Made by a program: the position numbers and the translations under genes
NCBI GenBank assembly: GCA_031254915.1
Contig: JAIRTL010000098.1
Span: 1 to 49,291 of the forward strand
Direction: 5' to 3'
DNA: 49,291 nucleotides
Source: Planctomycetota bacterium
Lineage (GTDB): Bacteria > Planctomycetota > SZUA-567
Shown here: in pieces, positions 10,268-19,543 of the stretch
Layout: every line of letters begins with the position of its first letter
Numbering within the stretch: position 1 is the stretch's first letter
The notes under the pieces: model-generated
Seen by the model: only the letters and a program-made list of their open reading frames with translations
The model's database searches: none
What the model was told of the DNA's origin: nothing

Positions 10268-11647
10268 ATGACGAAAGTATTTATGGTCAGCCTGGGCTGC
10301 GCCAAAAATCTGGTTGACGCGGAAATCGCCCTCGGGGCTCTGTTGGGAAAAAATTTCGAGCTTGCCGTTGATCCGCGACTGGCGGATATTGTTCTCATCA
10401 ATACCTGTGGCTTCATCGAATCCGCAAGAGAAGAGGCATACGGCGTCATCGACGAATATGTGGAGTTGAAACGTGAAAAACGGGGAGCGCTTAAAGTTGT
10501 GGCGATGGGATGCCTGGCGCAACGCAGGCGGGGCGATCTTCTGACCCGGCATCCCGAATTGGATGCGGTATGGGGCCTTGGAGTATTGAGCGATATCGAC
10601 AGGGCGGTTTCGCAACTACTCTCGTGCGGCGATTCCGATCCGTCGGGCCACGACGACCTTCGGCGTCATCCCTGCGGCGGGCCGCGTCTTGTTTCCACTC
10701 CAATTTCCTTCAGTTACCTGAAAATCGCGGACGGCTGCGACAATCGGTGCAGATACTGTTCCATTCCGGATATACGCGGCGCGATGCGCAGTCGCGATCC
10801 TGACGATCTTCTGACAGAAGCGCGAATTCTCGAAGCGCGCGGCTCGTCGGAGCTTGTGCTCATCGCGCAAGACACCACCGTATACGGTCGCGACCTCGAT
10901 CGCGGGGATATCTCTCTCGCCACGCTTCTCGAACGTCTGCTCGCGACGACATCCTTCCCCCGTATACGTGTCTTGTATGCGCACCCGGCGCACCTTGATG
11001 AGCGCGTGCGGGGTCTACTTCTGTCCGAGACCCGCCTCTGCCGCTATCTGGATTTGCCATTACAGCATGTTTCTGACTCCATGTTGCGGGCGATGGGCAG
11101 AGGGTATGGATGGGAACGGGTCCACGAACTGGTTGACGCCTTCTCGGCGGCGAAAGATTTTACGCTGCGCAGCACGCTCCTTACCGGGTTTCCCGGGGAA
11201 AGCGAGGCGGATTTCCTCGAAATGCTCGATCTGGTCCGCTCTGGCGCGTTTCGTCATCTCGGCGCTTTCGCCTATTCCCCGGAAGCCGGAACGCCCGCTT
11301 TCGCGCTTCCCGATCGCGTCCCTGGCGAAGAGGCGGAAAGACGTCGCGACGCTCTGTTGGACGCCCAACAACATATCGCTTTTTCTTGGCTGGATTCCCG
11401 GGTGGGAAACACCGAAGATGTGCTTGTCGACAAGATGCTCGGCGGCGGTTGGCATGAAGGAAGGACAGCGTCCGAGGCTCCGGATGCGGACGGGGTTGTG
11501 CTCGTCAATGGCAAGACGCGTCCCGGTACGCTTGTAAGCGCTTGCATCACAGGGCGGGACGGCTATGATTTGATTGCCGGGATCGCCGAGACCGGCAATG
11601 GGAAAATGGCTGGCAAAGGTCGCGGCCATCGTCGAGGTCGGCGCTGA
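10268..11647 (+). CDS. rimO: Ribosomal protein S12 methylthiotransferase RimO
   Basis: This radical-SAM enzyme adds a methylthio group to the conserved aspartate of ribosomal protein S12. It is 459 aa. The N-terminal MTTase domain supplies three cysteines for one Fe4S4 cluster (C11 in SLGCAKN, C47 in NTCGF, C82 in MGCL). The radical-SAM motif CDNRCRYC (C157, C161, C164) binds the second cluster. HPAHLDERVRGLL and YLDLPLQHVSDSMLRAMGR are RimO-type. A TRAM domain follows, then a basic tail (KGRGHRRGRR). The opening MTKVFMVSLGCAKNLVD distinguishes it from MiaB. MtaB, a second methylthiotransferase, is encoded at 24-25.2 kb. Confidence 0.95.
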   Translation: MTKVFMVSLGCAKNLVDAEIALGALLGKNFELAVDPRLADIVLINTCGFIESAREEAYGVIDEYVELKREKRGALKVVAMGCLAQRRRGDLLTRHPELDAVWGLGVLSDIDRAVSQLLSCGDSDPSGHDDLRRHPCGGPRLVSTPISFSYLKIADGCDNRCRYCSIPDIRGAMRSRDPDDLLTEARILEARGSSELVLIAQDTTVYGRDLDRGDISLATLLERLLATTSFPRIRVLYAHPAHLDERVRGLLLSETRLCRYLDLPLQHVSDSMLRAMGRGYGWERVHELVDAFSAAKDFTLRSTLLTGFPGESEADFLEMLDLVRSGAFRHLGAFAYSPEAGTPAFALPDRVPGEEAERRRDALLDAQQHIAFSWLDSRVGNTEDVLVDKMLGGGWHEGRTASEAPDADGVVLVNGKTRPGTLVSACITGRDGYDLIAGIAETGNGKMAGKGRGHRRGRR

Positions 11648-11659
11648 TTTTTCAAATCT

Positions 11660-11679
11660 GCCGCGACGGTTATCGCGGC
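11660..11679 (+). terminator. GC hairpin after rimO
   Basis: GCCGCGA (11660-11666) and TCGCGGC (11673-11679) form a perfect 7-bp stem with a 6-nt loop, 13 nt after the rimO stop. It lacks a T run, so its role as terminator is uncertain. Confidence 0.4.
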
Positions 11680-11838
11680 GGTATGTTTAGTTTGTATCAC
11701 GGGACAAGCATGGATAAGCGACCTGGGAACGACGGCAGCGGCGATTCGGTAAAAATGCCGCCCGATGCCTTGAGTTCGCCGCCTGTCCGTCCCGCGTCGA
11801 TGCGGCTTGAGGGATCAGCCAGGGAGGAGTGGGCTCCC

Positions 11839-13608
11839 ATGGCGAACTCGAGCTTTCACACCATCAGCGGATCCATACGATTTCACAATACGCCGTCTGC
11901 GAGTTGGAGCCTGGCGGCGAGGATCGTCACTCCTGTTCTCCTTGCCGCGTTGATCGCCTTTGTTGCCTTCGCCTACGTCGTGCAAATGCAGATCAGGGAA
12001 TTTCAGTTCGCGGACGTCGGCGGACGCGCCTATCCTGTTGCGCGCACCATTGCCAAATTCGGCAGGGTCATGCTGAACTGGCGGAATCATTTCCTCGAAG
12101 AGCATCCCGGCTACGACATCGCCCAGGAATGGCCTGTCCACGAACATTGGCTCGTCACCGGGGGCTTTATTGGCGTCAACAAGTTCGCCCTTCTCGCCGG
12201 CGTTCCCGCGGACGGGAACGCATCCGTCATTCAGTTGGAACGGGCGCTTGAAAAGGCGGCGCTTCTGAGCATTGCAACCATGGGGTTGGACGACCCCGAG
12301 AGCCTCGGCGACGAGGATATGGTCGCCGCCTACATTCTCGATCTCGAACGCAGAGCCATCGCCTCCAATCGCGATATCAGCTCGGTATCGAACTTCGATT
12401 CGCCGGAGTGGCGTCGATTGCCGACGCCGACCGAACGGCGACAGGTTCGGCAGAACGACGCGTGGCCCCCGGGGGTCTACGTCGATCAGGTGACCGGGCG
12501 GGGAACCGCGCCGATGCTGCGCATGATCCTCCCCATCGTTCGCAACGGCCTTTCCGAGGAGGAAATGGGCACTGCCATCGTCGTGTTCCGGACTGACAGA
12601 ATTCAATACGAACAGCGAAGCTTCCTCATCTTCACCATCGTCGCCGTTCTCTGTCTTCTCGCATTCGTGGGCGCCGTCTGCTGGTACGCGACAAGGCGGG
12701 CCATTGCGCCGCTTCGCCGCCTTGCCGCAGACATGCATGCGCTCGCCGACGGCGATCTTACCCGCAGGTCGGCCATTACCGGCTCGGACGAAGTAGGCCT
12801 CGTCGCCCAATCCTTCAACGCCATGGCGGAGCGATTACGGCTGGCGCGGCTCAACGAAAAGGAGGCGAGCCGCCTGGAAAGCGATCTCGCGGTGGCGCGG
12901 CAGATCCAAAACAACCTTCTCCCCGCCCAGACGCCGCAGATTCGCGGGCTGGACGTTTTCACCTCCTACCGCTCGGCGCGCGAAATTGGCGGCGATTATT
13001 ACGATTTCCTGCCTGTCGACAACCGGCATATGGGAATTATCGTCGCCGACGCGTCTGGTAAATCCATCCCGGCCGCACTCGTCATGTCCTCGACGCGCGC
13101 CGTCCTGCGCTTCGTTGCGCCGGGCGCGACGTCGGCGGCGGAGACGCTTTCCCGGGTCAACGCCATTCTGTCGGTGGATATACCAAGGGGCATGTTCGTC
13201 ACGGCATGCTACGCCATACTCGACCCGCTCGACAGCTCCATGATGGTCGCGTCAGCCGGCCATAATCCGCTGCTCGTCTCGCGCGGCGACGACACGGTCG
13301 AACTGGTGAACCCGGGAGGCATAGCGCTCGGCTTCGACCAGGGGCCGATCTTCCAGCGTTCCATCAGGGAACAACGGGTCAAGCTTCGCACCGGGGACCG
13401 CGTCCTCATCTATACGGACGGGGTGGTTGAATGTAAAAATCCGCAAAACGAGGAATACTCGGACCGTCGGCTACGGGAATTCCTGCGCCGCAACCGCAAT
13501 TTGTCAAGCTATGATTTCGTCGGCGCGCTTGTGGCCGACCTCGACCGCCATCGCGGCGCCGCCGAGGTGAGCGACGACACGACCATTGTCACCTTCAAGG
13601 TGCTGTAA
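11839..13608 (+). CDS. Membrane RsbU/SpoIIE-type serine phosphatase with HAMP domain
   Basis: This is a membrane-bound PP2C-family phosphatase of 589 aa that probably dephosphorylates a STAS antagonist. An N-terminal membrane helix (about residues 28-50) precedes an extracytoplasmic sensor region of about 210 residues. A second helix (about 261-283) leads to a HAMP linker (about 284-333). The PP2C domain follows, with metal-binding aspartates in REIGGDYYDF and VADASGKSIPAAL, and in LIYTDGVVE and DDTTIV. The start at 11839 has AGGGAGGAG 9 nt upstream. The in-frame start at 11683 lacks one. The next gene encodes a STAS protein 14 nt downstream, the expected substrate. The anti-sigma kinase is not in this window. 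Confidence 0.85.
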   Translation: MANSSFHTISGSIRFHNTPSASWSLAARIVTPVLLAALIAFVAFAYVVQMQIREFQFADVGGRAYPVARTIAKFGRVMLNWRNHFLEEHPGYDIAQEWPVHEHWLVTGGFIGVNKFALLAGVPADGNASVIQLERALEKAALLSIATMGLDDPESLGDEDMVAAYILDLERRAIASNRDISSVSNFDSPEWRRLPTPTERRQVRQNDAWPPGVYVDQVTGRGTAPMLRMILPIVRNGLSEEEMGTAIVVFRTDRIQYEQRSFLIFTIVAVLCLLAFVGAVCWYATRRAIAPLRRLAADMHALADGDLTRRSAITGSDEVGLVAQSFNAMAERLRLARLNEKEASRLESDLAVARQIQNNLLPAQTPQIRGLDVFTSYRSAREIGGDYYDFLPVDNRHMGIIVADASGKSIPAALVMSSTRAVLRFVAPGATSAAETLSRVNAILSVDIPRGMFVTACYAILDPLDSSMMVASAGHNPLLVSRGDDTVELVNPGGIALGFDQGPIFQRSIREQRVKLRTGDRVLIYTDGVVECKNPQNEEYSDRRLREFLRRNRNLSSYDFVGALVADLDRHRGAAEVSDDTTIVTFKVL

Positions 13609-13622
13609 CCCGGGAAGAAATA

Positions 13623-13985
13623 ATGGCGGATCTGCGCATCATCAGCCAACCGTTAAACGATTTCTCGTGGATAACCACTGTCACCGGGCGAATGGATTCG
13701 GCCAACTTCAACGTCGTCGAGGACGAATTCAATCGCCTTCTGGAAAGCAGAGCGCGGGCGGTGGCTGTCGACCTGTCGGGTCTGGAGAACATCTCCAGTT
13801 CTGGAATGGGCGCATTCATCAACATGGCTAATATTTTGCGTGAGCGCGGGGGCAAGCTGGCCGTTTTCGCATTGTCCGAGGATCTGATCGGACTCGCGGA
13901 AATGCTGGGCGTTCGCGATGCCATTGTCGTCGTCGCGAATCAGGATGAGGCGAACCGCGAGTTGGCGGCGATACAGCAGATATGA
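13623..13985 (+). CDS. STAS-domain anti-sigma-factor antagonist (SpoIIAA/RsbV-like)
   Basis: This is a small cytoplasmic switch protein of 120 aa made of one STAS domain. In this family a serine is phosphorylated by an anti-sigma kinase, and the unphosphorylated form releases the sigma factor. The site here is NISSSGMGAF. S60, directly before Gly, matches the phosphorylated serine of SpoIIAA, while the usual preceding Asp of DSSG is replaced by S58. It begins 14 nt after the RsbU-type phosphatase with a GGGAAG ribosome-binding site, so both form one signalling unit. The target could also be a non-sigma partner. Confidence 0.82.
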   Translation: MADLRIISQPLNDFSWITTVTGRMDSANFNVVEDEFNRLLESRARAVAVDLSGLENISSSGMGAFINMANILRERGGKLAVFALSEDLIGLAEMLGVRDAIVVVANQDEANRELAAIQQI

Positions 13986-14012
13986 CACAGTGAAAAGGAG
14001 GGGGAAGCGGCT

Positions 14013-14462
14013 ATGTGGGTAAAGACGGTCACCCCGGGGTTTGGCGATATCGACGGATTGCGGCATATCAACAACTGCAAGTTGCCGGTTTGGTTTGAAT
14101 TGAGCCGCGAGCCGGTATTCAGACTGTTTCATCCCAATCTCTCGCTTGATGGCTGGCAACTCATCATGGCGCGGATCAGCGTCGACTTCGTGGCGCAGAT
14201 GCGGCTTGGGTCCGACATTACCATCCATACCTTTATCCGGAAAATCGGCAGATCGTCCATGACCGTCTTTCAGGAGGCGTGGCAAAACGGGCAGCTCGGG
14301 GCGAAAGGGGAGGCGATCATCGTCTATTTTGATTTTGAGAACGAGAAGTCCATTCCCATTCCCGACGCGATCCGGGTCGAACTGGAAAAACATTTCGTCC
14401 TCTCCGACAACCTCTCGCTCAAAACACGGTCCGGCCGTTTTCCTGAAATCGCATCGTCATGA
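14013..14462 (+). CDS. Acyl-CoA thioesterase (4HBT hotdog family)
   Basis: A hotdog-fold thioesterase of 149 aa that hydrolyses acyl-CoA thioesters in the cytoplasm. The N-terminal motif FGDIDGLRHINNCKLPVWFE holds the family's catalytic Asp region (D14 in GDIDGLRHIN) and the following helix. The middle RISVDFVAQMRLGSDITIHTFI matches the conserved beta strands. An AGGAGGGGG site lies before the start. It sits between the STAS gene and an acyl-CoA synthetase, so a role in fatty or branched acyl-CoA turnover is likely. The exact substrate cannot be read. Its stop overlaps the next small frame (ATGA). Confidence 0.8.
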   Translation: MWVKTVTPGFGDIDGLRHINNCKLPVWFELSREPVFRLFHPNLSLDGWQLIMARISVDFVAQMRLGSDITIHTFIRKIGRSSMTVFQEAWQNGQLGAKGEAIIVYFDFENEKSIPIPDAIRVELEKHFVLSDNLSLKTRSGRFPEIASS

Positions 14463-14791
14463 ATGCCACCGACGTCCAAACACCACAGCTGATTTACGAT
14501 GACCCGGTCTTTTTCGAAAAATGCGGCCAGATGAATCGCTTGCGAAAAGGTTTCCCGACGCCGCCCGGGAGGCCGTCTTTTCGGGCGAAAAGGGGGCGAG
14601 AGCTTCACGGGATGGTTCCGGATATCCCGATCCCGTTTTAGCGGCCGGCTTCATGATCAAGGTAGAGGCGAAGCCGATGCCGGCGCAGAAATTACTGGAG
14701 ATCCATCCGAGTATACGCGATGAATTGAGGCGGCCGACGATGTTGTTGACGTTCTCCGAGAAAAACAGATAAGGCAAGACGCGAGGCAGAC
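14459..14791 (+). pseudogene. Possible remnant of a SAM-dependent methyltransferase
   Basis: A 60-codon frame (14459-14641) begins by ATGA overlap with the thioesterase gene. It reads IYDDPVFFEKCGQMNRLRKG, which resembles the start of class I SAM methyltransferases with a YDDxxFFxxYxxM opening. Coding-like sequence then appears in another frame (14521-14772, ending LLTFSEKNR), so the gene may be frameshifted and truncated; no SAM-binding GxGxG is present. The resemblance is from memory and weak. The alternative is a non-coding spacer of about 330 bp between thioesterase and synthetase genes. Confidence 0.3.
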
Positions 14792-16471
14792 ATGAACGAA
14801 AACGAGACACTTTTCACCGAACTGACCATGGGCGAGTTTTTCGACAATCAGGTCGAAGAAAATCCAGATCGCGAATTCCTGGTCTATCCTGACCGCGATC
14901 TACGCTTCACATACAAACAGTTCGACGAGCGGGTGACGAATCTTGCGAAGGGGTTGCTGGAGATTGGCTTCGAACCTGGGGATCACCTCGGAATCTGGGC
15001 GCGCAACGTTCCGGACTGGCTGACGTATTTCTTCGCCGCCGCGAAAATGGGCGGCGTCCCCGTCACCATCAACACCTATTACAAGAGTCACGAGCTTGAA
15101 TACGTGGTCCGCCAGTCGGACATGAAGGCGCTCGCACTGGTCGACGGCTACAAGGGGGGCAACTACAGTTATCTTGACATCCTCTACGAGATAGCGCCGG
15201 AAATCCGCGAGACAAGCAGCTTCACCCGCAAGGTGAAAACGCCGAAATTTCCCGTTCTCCAATCGATCATCTACATGGGACCTGAAAAACATCGGGGTCT
15301 CTATAATACGAACGAACTTGTCGCGCTCGGCGCCCACGCGTCGGACGAGAAACTGATCGCGGCGTACAAAAACATCAAAAGCACCGACATGGCGAACATG
15401 CAATATACGTCCGGCACCACCGGTTTCCCAAAGGGCGTCATGCTTACTCACCGCAATCTTTTGAACAATGGCTTTTATGTGGGCGAGCGCATGAAATACA
15501 CCGAGATCGACCGGGTGTGCATCCCGGTGCCGCTGTTCCATTGTTTCGGCATTTCCCTTGGGATCATGGCGACAATTACCCATGGCTGCACCGCCGTCAT
15601 GCTGGAGCAGTTCGATCCGCTCGAGGCGCTTGCCGCAGTCGAAAAGGAGCGCTGTACTTCGCTCTACGGCGTTCCGACGATGTTCATCTCCGAAATGACC
15701 CACCCCTTGTTCGACAAGTTCGATCTGAAGTCGCTGCGCACCGGCATTATGGCCGGCTCCCCTTGTCCGGAGGAATGGATGGAAAAGGCGCAGACGCTTA
15801 TGAACATGCGGGACATCTGTATCACGTATGGGATGACCGAGACCAGCCCGGCCTTTACGATGACTTCCGTTTCCGACTCAATTGAACGAAAAACCTCGAC
15901 CCTTGGACAGGCCATGCCGTTCTGCGAAGTCAAGGTCGTCAAGCCGGAGACCGGCGAGGAGGCGGGCTTCGACACTCCGGGCGAGCTGTGCTGCCGCGGA
16001 TACAACGTCATGAAGGGTTATTACAAAATGCCCGAGGAGACGGCCAATGCGATCGACAAGGACGGCTGGATGCACTCGGGCGACCTCGGCACGGTGGACA
16101 AGGACGGATATTACCGCATCACCGGGCGACTCAAGGACATGATCATTCGCGGCGGCGAGAACATCTACCCGCGCGAACTGGAAGAGTTCTATTACAAGAT
16201 GTCGGGCATCAAGGACGTCCAGGTTGTCGGCATTCCTGACGAGGTGTACGGCGAGGCGGTGGTCGCCTTCGTCATTCTCGAAGACGGATCGGAATTGCTT
16301 CCTGAGGAGATCCAGGATTATGCGCGCGCGAAGATTTCTCCTCTCAAGGTGCCGCGTTACGTATTTATCGTCACTGAATTTCCGTTGACCGCCAGCGGCA
16401 AGATCATGAAGTTCAAGCTACGCGAAATGGCGCAGGACTTGGCGGAAAAATATGAGTCAGGCGCCTTATGA
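14792..16471 (+). CDS. AMP-binding acyl-CoA synthetase (FadD-like)
   Basis: This adenylate-forming ligase activates a carboxylic acid, probably a medium- or long-chain fatty acid, to its CoA thioester with ATP. It is 559 aa. The phosphate-binding motif is [14 protein letters not shown] (about residues 204-217). The adenine motif is [10 protein letters not shown] (about 347-356). The hinge [18 protein letters not shown] follows near residue 445, and the catalytic lysine lies in [14 protein letters not shown] near the end. The upstream thioesterase suggests linked acyl-CoA turnover. The SprT-like gene starts inside its last 20 nt. Substrate chain length cannot be read from sequence. Confidence 0.9.
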   Translation: MNENETLFTELTMGEFFDNQVEENPDREFLVYPDRDLRFTYKQFDERVTNLAKGLLEIGFEPGDHLGIWARNVPDWLTYFFAAAKMGGVPVTINTYYKSHELEYVVRQSDMKALALVDGYKGGNYSYLDILYEIAPEIRETSSFTRKVKTPKFPVLQSIIYMGPEKHRGLYNTNELVALGAHASDEKLIAAYKNIKSTDMANMQYTSGTTGFPKGVMLTHRNLLNNGFYVGERMKYTEIDRVCIPVPLFHCFGISLGIMATITHGCTAVMLEQFDPLEALAAVEKERCTSLYGVPTMFISEMTHPLFDKFDLKSLRTGIMAGSPCPEEWMEKAQTLMNMRDICITYGMTETSPAFTMTSVSDSIERKTSTLGQAMPFCEVKVVKPETGEEAGFDTPGELCCRGYNVMKGYYKMPEETANAIDKDGWMHSGDLGTVDKDGYYRITGRLKDMIIRGGENIYPRELEEFYYKMSGIKDVQVVGIPDEVYGEAVVAFVILEDGSELLPEEIQDYARAKISPLKVPRYVFIVTEFPLTASGKIMKFKLREMAQDLAEKYESGAL

Positions 16472-17216
16472 CGATCCGGTCCGTCCCGACCGATCCGAAG
16501 CGACGGAACCGGTAACGCCGGGAAGAAGGGAAATGACTCCCGGCGAGTTGCAGGAGACGCTTTCCCGTCTGTCCGGGAACAGGGTTCTTCTCGTTGTAAC
16601 CGACAATCGCCGGCGCATGGTCTCGGTGCGGCGCGGCGGACCCGGCTTCCGCGAAGTCAGGCTGCAACGCATCTTTCTCTCCGCGCCCGATGAGGTTGTT
16701 CGGGCGCTGGCGGCAATGGCGGCGGGGCGGGGCGGCGACAGGGCGGCGATTCGCGCTTTCATTGCGGAAGCGCTCCCCGCCGGGAGAAAGGAGGCCGAGA
16801 AGAGAAGTCCCACGGATCCTCCGACGACAAGCACCCCCGGCATGTTTCATGATATCCATGCCTATGCCCGGGAATTGAATTCACTATATCTCGATAGCCG
16901 ATCAACTGCGGATATCGCGTGGGGACGTAGCGGCGGAGGACGCATTCGGCGTTCGATCCAGTTCGGGAGTTACGACCCGGTCCGCAACCTCATCACCATG
17001 AATCGACGCCTCGACAGGTCGGATATTCCCCGGTATTTCATCGAGTACATTCTTTTCCACGAAATGCTGCATGAAGTGTTGGGCATCGGCGAACGGCCGG
17101 ATGGACGCCGCGATATCCACGGCCGCATCTTCAAATTAATGGAAAGCACGTTTCCCGACTTCGACAAGGCGGCGAGGTTCGAGCGGGAACTGGTCAAGCG
17201 GCTGGATTTGTTGTAG
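16452..17216 (+). CDS. SprT-like zinc metallopeptidase-domain protein
   Basis: A 254-aa protein whose C-terminal half carries a zinc-protease signature, [12 protein letters not shown] (HExxH) followed by a third histidine in RRDIHGRIF. This fits the SprT/M48-like minigluzincin fold. The N-terminal half (about residues 1-125) is basic and poorly conserved, with no motif I recognise. No signal peptide is seen, so it is probably cytoplasmic. The start overlaps the synthetase gene by 20 nt, indicating coupling. It ends 3 nt from the convergent AMMECR1 gene. Whether it cleaves proteins, as Spartan does at DNA crosslinks, is unknown. Confidence 0.7.
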   Translation: MSQAPYDDPVRPDRSEATEPVTPGRREMTPGELQETLSRLSGNRVLLVVTDNRRRMVSVRRGGPGFREVRLQRIFLSAPDEVVRALAAMAAGRGGDRAAIRAFIAEALPAGRKEAEKRSPTDPPTTSTPGMFHDIHAYARELNSLYLDSRSTADIAWGRSGGGRIRRSIQFGSYDPVRNLITMNRRLDRSDIPRYFIEYILFHEMLHEVLGIGERPDGRRDIHGRIFKLMESTFPDFDKAARFERELVKRLDLL

Positions 17217-17219
17217 GAT

Positions 17220-17780
17220 TCAATCCCCACACGCCACGACTTCCGCCGTAAAGGTTATGAGTTCCACGTTCTTGTCGCGCCATGCGTCCCATGCCAGACC
17301 GGCTTTATCCCGGGCGCAATGTCCCCAGAACTCCTCGACGCTCCACCCTGTTTCAGTCGCGACCTGTGGCAGGAAGACGCCGGACCTGAAACCCTGACGA
17401 ATATAGATGCCATCGACGCCCAGCCTGATTGCCATTGGATCGGGACATGGGGTCAGCGGGGAAAGAACGGATATTTCAATGTCGAGTTTGGTCAATTCCC
17501 CGGTTCGCAGCCGGTTGGCCGCGAACCGGGAATCCTCGAGGGCGGAATGGCGGGCGTAGTCGGCGACAGTTTGGAAGAGCGGTTTTTCGGAAGCGAAACA
17601 GCCAAGGCAACCGCGCAGTTTACCCGCCGTCTTGAGGGTGACGAAGCAGCCACCCCCCTCCCGTTTCAACGCGGGGGACGCCGGCTTTTCCGGATGGTAC
17701 GCGACGCCTTCGACCGCCGCCTTGACGGCGTCCCGCGCGATGACACAGAGCGCGTTTCTTTCCTCAGGAGTAAGGCTCAT
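17220..17780 (-). CDS. AMMECR1-domain protein
   Basis: A 186-aa protein composed of one AMMECR1 domain, known from archaea, bacteria and humans. The hallmark LRGCLGCF (LRGCIG in most homologs) is visible, followed by the ARHSALEDSRF block and LDIEISVLSPLTP. The C-terminal part includes GIYIRQGFRSGVFLPQVATETGW, typical of the family. The biochemical role is unsettled; in many genomes it neighbours MEMO1 and a radical-SAM protein (AmmeMemoRadiSam), neither of which is here. The ATG at 17780 has AAGGAAA 6 nt upstream and was preferred to a GTG at 17798. It follows msbA by 17 nt and is probably in its operon. Confidence 0.88.
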   Translation of the reverse strand: MSLTPEERNALCVIARDAVKAAVEGVAYHPEKPASPALKREGGGCFVTLKTAGKLRGCLGCFASEKPLFQTVADYARHSALEDSRFAANRLRTGELTKLDIEISVLSPLTPCPDPMAIRLGVDGIYIRQGFRSGVFLPQVATETGWSVEEFWGHCARDKAGLAWDAWRDKNVELITFTAEVVACGD

Positions 17781-17797
17781 CGACGTTTCCTTTTCCA

Positions 17798-19540
17798 CTA
17801 TTGCTGGGTTTTGTACAGGGAGGCGTACGCGCCGTTCCTGTCCATAAGTTCCCGATGCGTTCCGCTTTCCTCGATCCTGCCGTTCGAGACCACGAGAATG
17901 CGGTCGGCATTGATGATGGTGGAGAGGCGATGCGCGACGATCAGGACGGTCTTCCGCTGCATGAGGTTTTCGATCGCCTCCTGCACGACGATCTCGGATT
18001 TGTTGTCGAGGGCGGAAGTCGCTTCGTCAAGAATGACGATCGGCGCATCCTTGATGAAGGCGCGGGCGATGCCGATTCGCTGTCGCTGTCCCCCAGAAAG
18101 CATGACGCCGCGCTCGCCTATTTCCGTATCAAGGCCGTTAGGAAGTTCGGAGAGGAAATCGTCAAGACAGGCCGCAGTCACCGCGTCGCGCAACCGAGGT
18201 TCATCGGCGTCGAAATTTCCGAGCATGACGTTGTCGCGGATGGTGCCGCCGAAAAGGAAATTGTCCTGGAACACCATGGCGATGGAGTTGCGCAGCGACA
18301 CAAGGTCAAGATCGCGCACATCCGTGCCGCCCACCGAAATGGAGCCGTCCGTCACATCGTAGAAGCGGGGCAACAGGCTGATAATGGTGGACTTGCCGCC
18401 GCCCGAACCGCCGACGAACGCCACAGATTCGCCCGGCTGGACCTCGAAACTGATTCCCCGGAGGACGGGGCGGTCGGCCTGATACTGGAACGTCACGTCG
18501 CGGTAACGGACAGGGCCGATTGTTTTGGCGTCGAGCGGAACGGCGCCCGGCTTGGTGACGATGTCCGGTTCACGGTTCAGGATTTGCATGATGCGTTCAG
18601 TGGCGAGGAAGGCGGTCAGCGCTTTTTCGAAATTGCCGCTCATTTTCTTGACCGGCGTGTAAAGCATCATCAAGGCGGCCATGAACGAGAGCAACTGCCC
18701 GATCGACATGTGGCCGGAGAGAATCAGCCAGCCCTGAAGCCAGATCACGGACGCAATGCCGATCGCGACCGCGAAATGCAGGGTCAAGGAGAGAAAGCCT
18801 TTTTGCCTGACCTTTTTAAGCCGCAGTCGAAACATCGTCTTGAGGGTGGTGTCCAGTTTTCGGACAAGATAGCTCTGCAACCCGTAGGATGCGACGACGC
18901 GGCTGCCTGAAAAACCTTCGAGGTAATGGGTGGTGACCGCCTGGCTGGCGATGACCGTTTCCTTGATGATTTTGGAGATCTTGCGCTTGATTCGCGGCAG
19001 GGGGATGGCGACGAGCAGCAGAACGGACAATGAAACGAGCGCGAGAATCCAGGAATTCAAAAACAGAACGATGATAAGCGAAATGGTGGTAAATCCCCGC
19101 TTCACGAGGGTGTTGATGTTATCGAGAAGCGTCTGACTCGCCGTATCGGCGTCCGAATTGTACCGAATCATCACTTCGCCAGAACTCATGCCGTCAAACA
19201 CCTTGGCGTCGCTCCAGGCGAGTTTGTCGAAAAGCGCGTGTTTGAGATCGTTGGAGACGCCCATCGCCGCCCAGTTGGTGAAATAATCGGAGGCGAAGTC
19301 GAATCCGCTTTGCGCAAGAGTGAAGACGATGATAACCACGGGGAGGATCACCAGGTGCGTGTTGTCCAATTCGCCGGCGGCGGCGATGTCGATGTAGCGG
19401 AGGCAAAAGGCGATGACGCCGTCGAACGAACCAACCGGAATGGCAAGACCTAGACCCAAAGCCATCCGCACAAAATACGGCCGAAAAAACGGGTAGATCA
19501 TCCGCAGGAGATCGTGGTATTGGACGAGTTTTTTTTTCAC
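17798..19540 (-). CDS. msbA: MsbA-like lipid ABC exporter (fused TMD-NBD)
   Basis: This is a half-transporter of 580 aa that, as a homodimer, would flip lipid A-core or a similar lipid across the inner membrane. About six membrane helices fill residues 1-320. The nucleotide-binding domain has Walker A GGSGGGKST (about 375-383), a Q-loop in VFQDNFLF, the signature LSGGQRQRIGIARAF, Walker B PIVILDEATSALD and the H-loop histidine in IVAHRLST. The start is GTG, 4 nt after the lptF/G stop, so the two LPS-related genes are coupled. A drug or peptide exporter cannot be excluded, but the LptF/G neighbour favours lipid export. Confidence 0.85.
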   Translation of the reverse strand: MKKKLVQYHDLLRMIYPFFRPYFVRMALGLGLAIPVGSFDGVIAFCLRYIDIAAAGELDNTHLVILPVVIIVFTLAQSGFDFASDYFTNWAAMGVSNDLKHALFDKLAWSDAKVFDGMSSGEVMIRYNSDADTASQTLLDNINTLVKRGFTTISLIIVLFLNSWILALVSLSVLLLVAIPLPRIKRKISKIIKETVIASQAVTTHYLEGFSGSRVVASYGLQSYLVRKLDTTLKTMFRLRLKKVRQKGFLSLTLHFAVAIGIASVIWLQGWLILSGHMSIGQLLSFMAALMMLYTPVKKMSGNFEKALTAFLATERIMQILNREPDIVTKPGAVPLDAKTIGPVRYRDVTFQYQADRPVLRGISFEVQPGESVAFVGGSGGGKSTIISLLPRFYDVTDGSISVGGTDVRDLDLVSLRNSIAMVFQDNFLFGGTIRDNVMLGNFDADEPRLRDAVTAACLDDFLSELPNGLDTEIGERGVMLSGGQRQRIGIARAFIKDAPIVILDEATSALDNKSEIVVQEAIENLMQRKTVLIVAHRLSTIINADRILVVSNGRIEESGTHRELMDRNGAYASLYKTQQ

Positions 19541-19543
19541 AGG

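Noticed and set aside
17319-18362. 347-codon plus-strand frame
   Set aside because: It overlaps AMMECR1 and msbA antisense, and both have diagnostic motifs.
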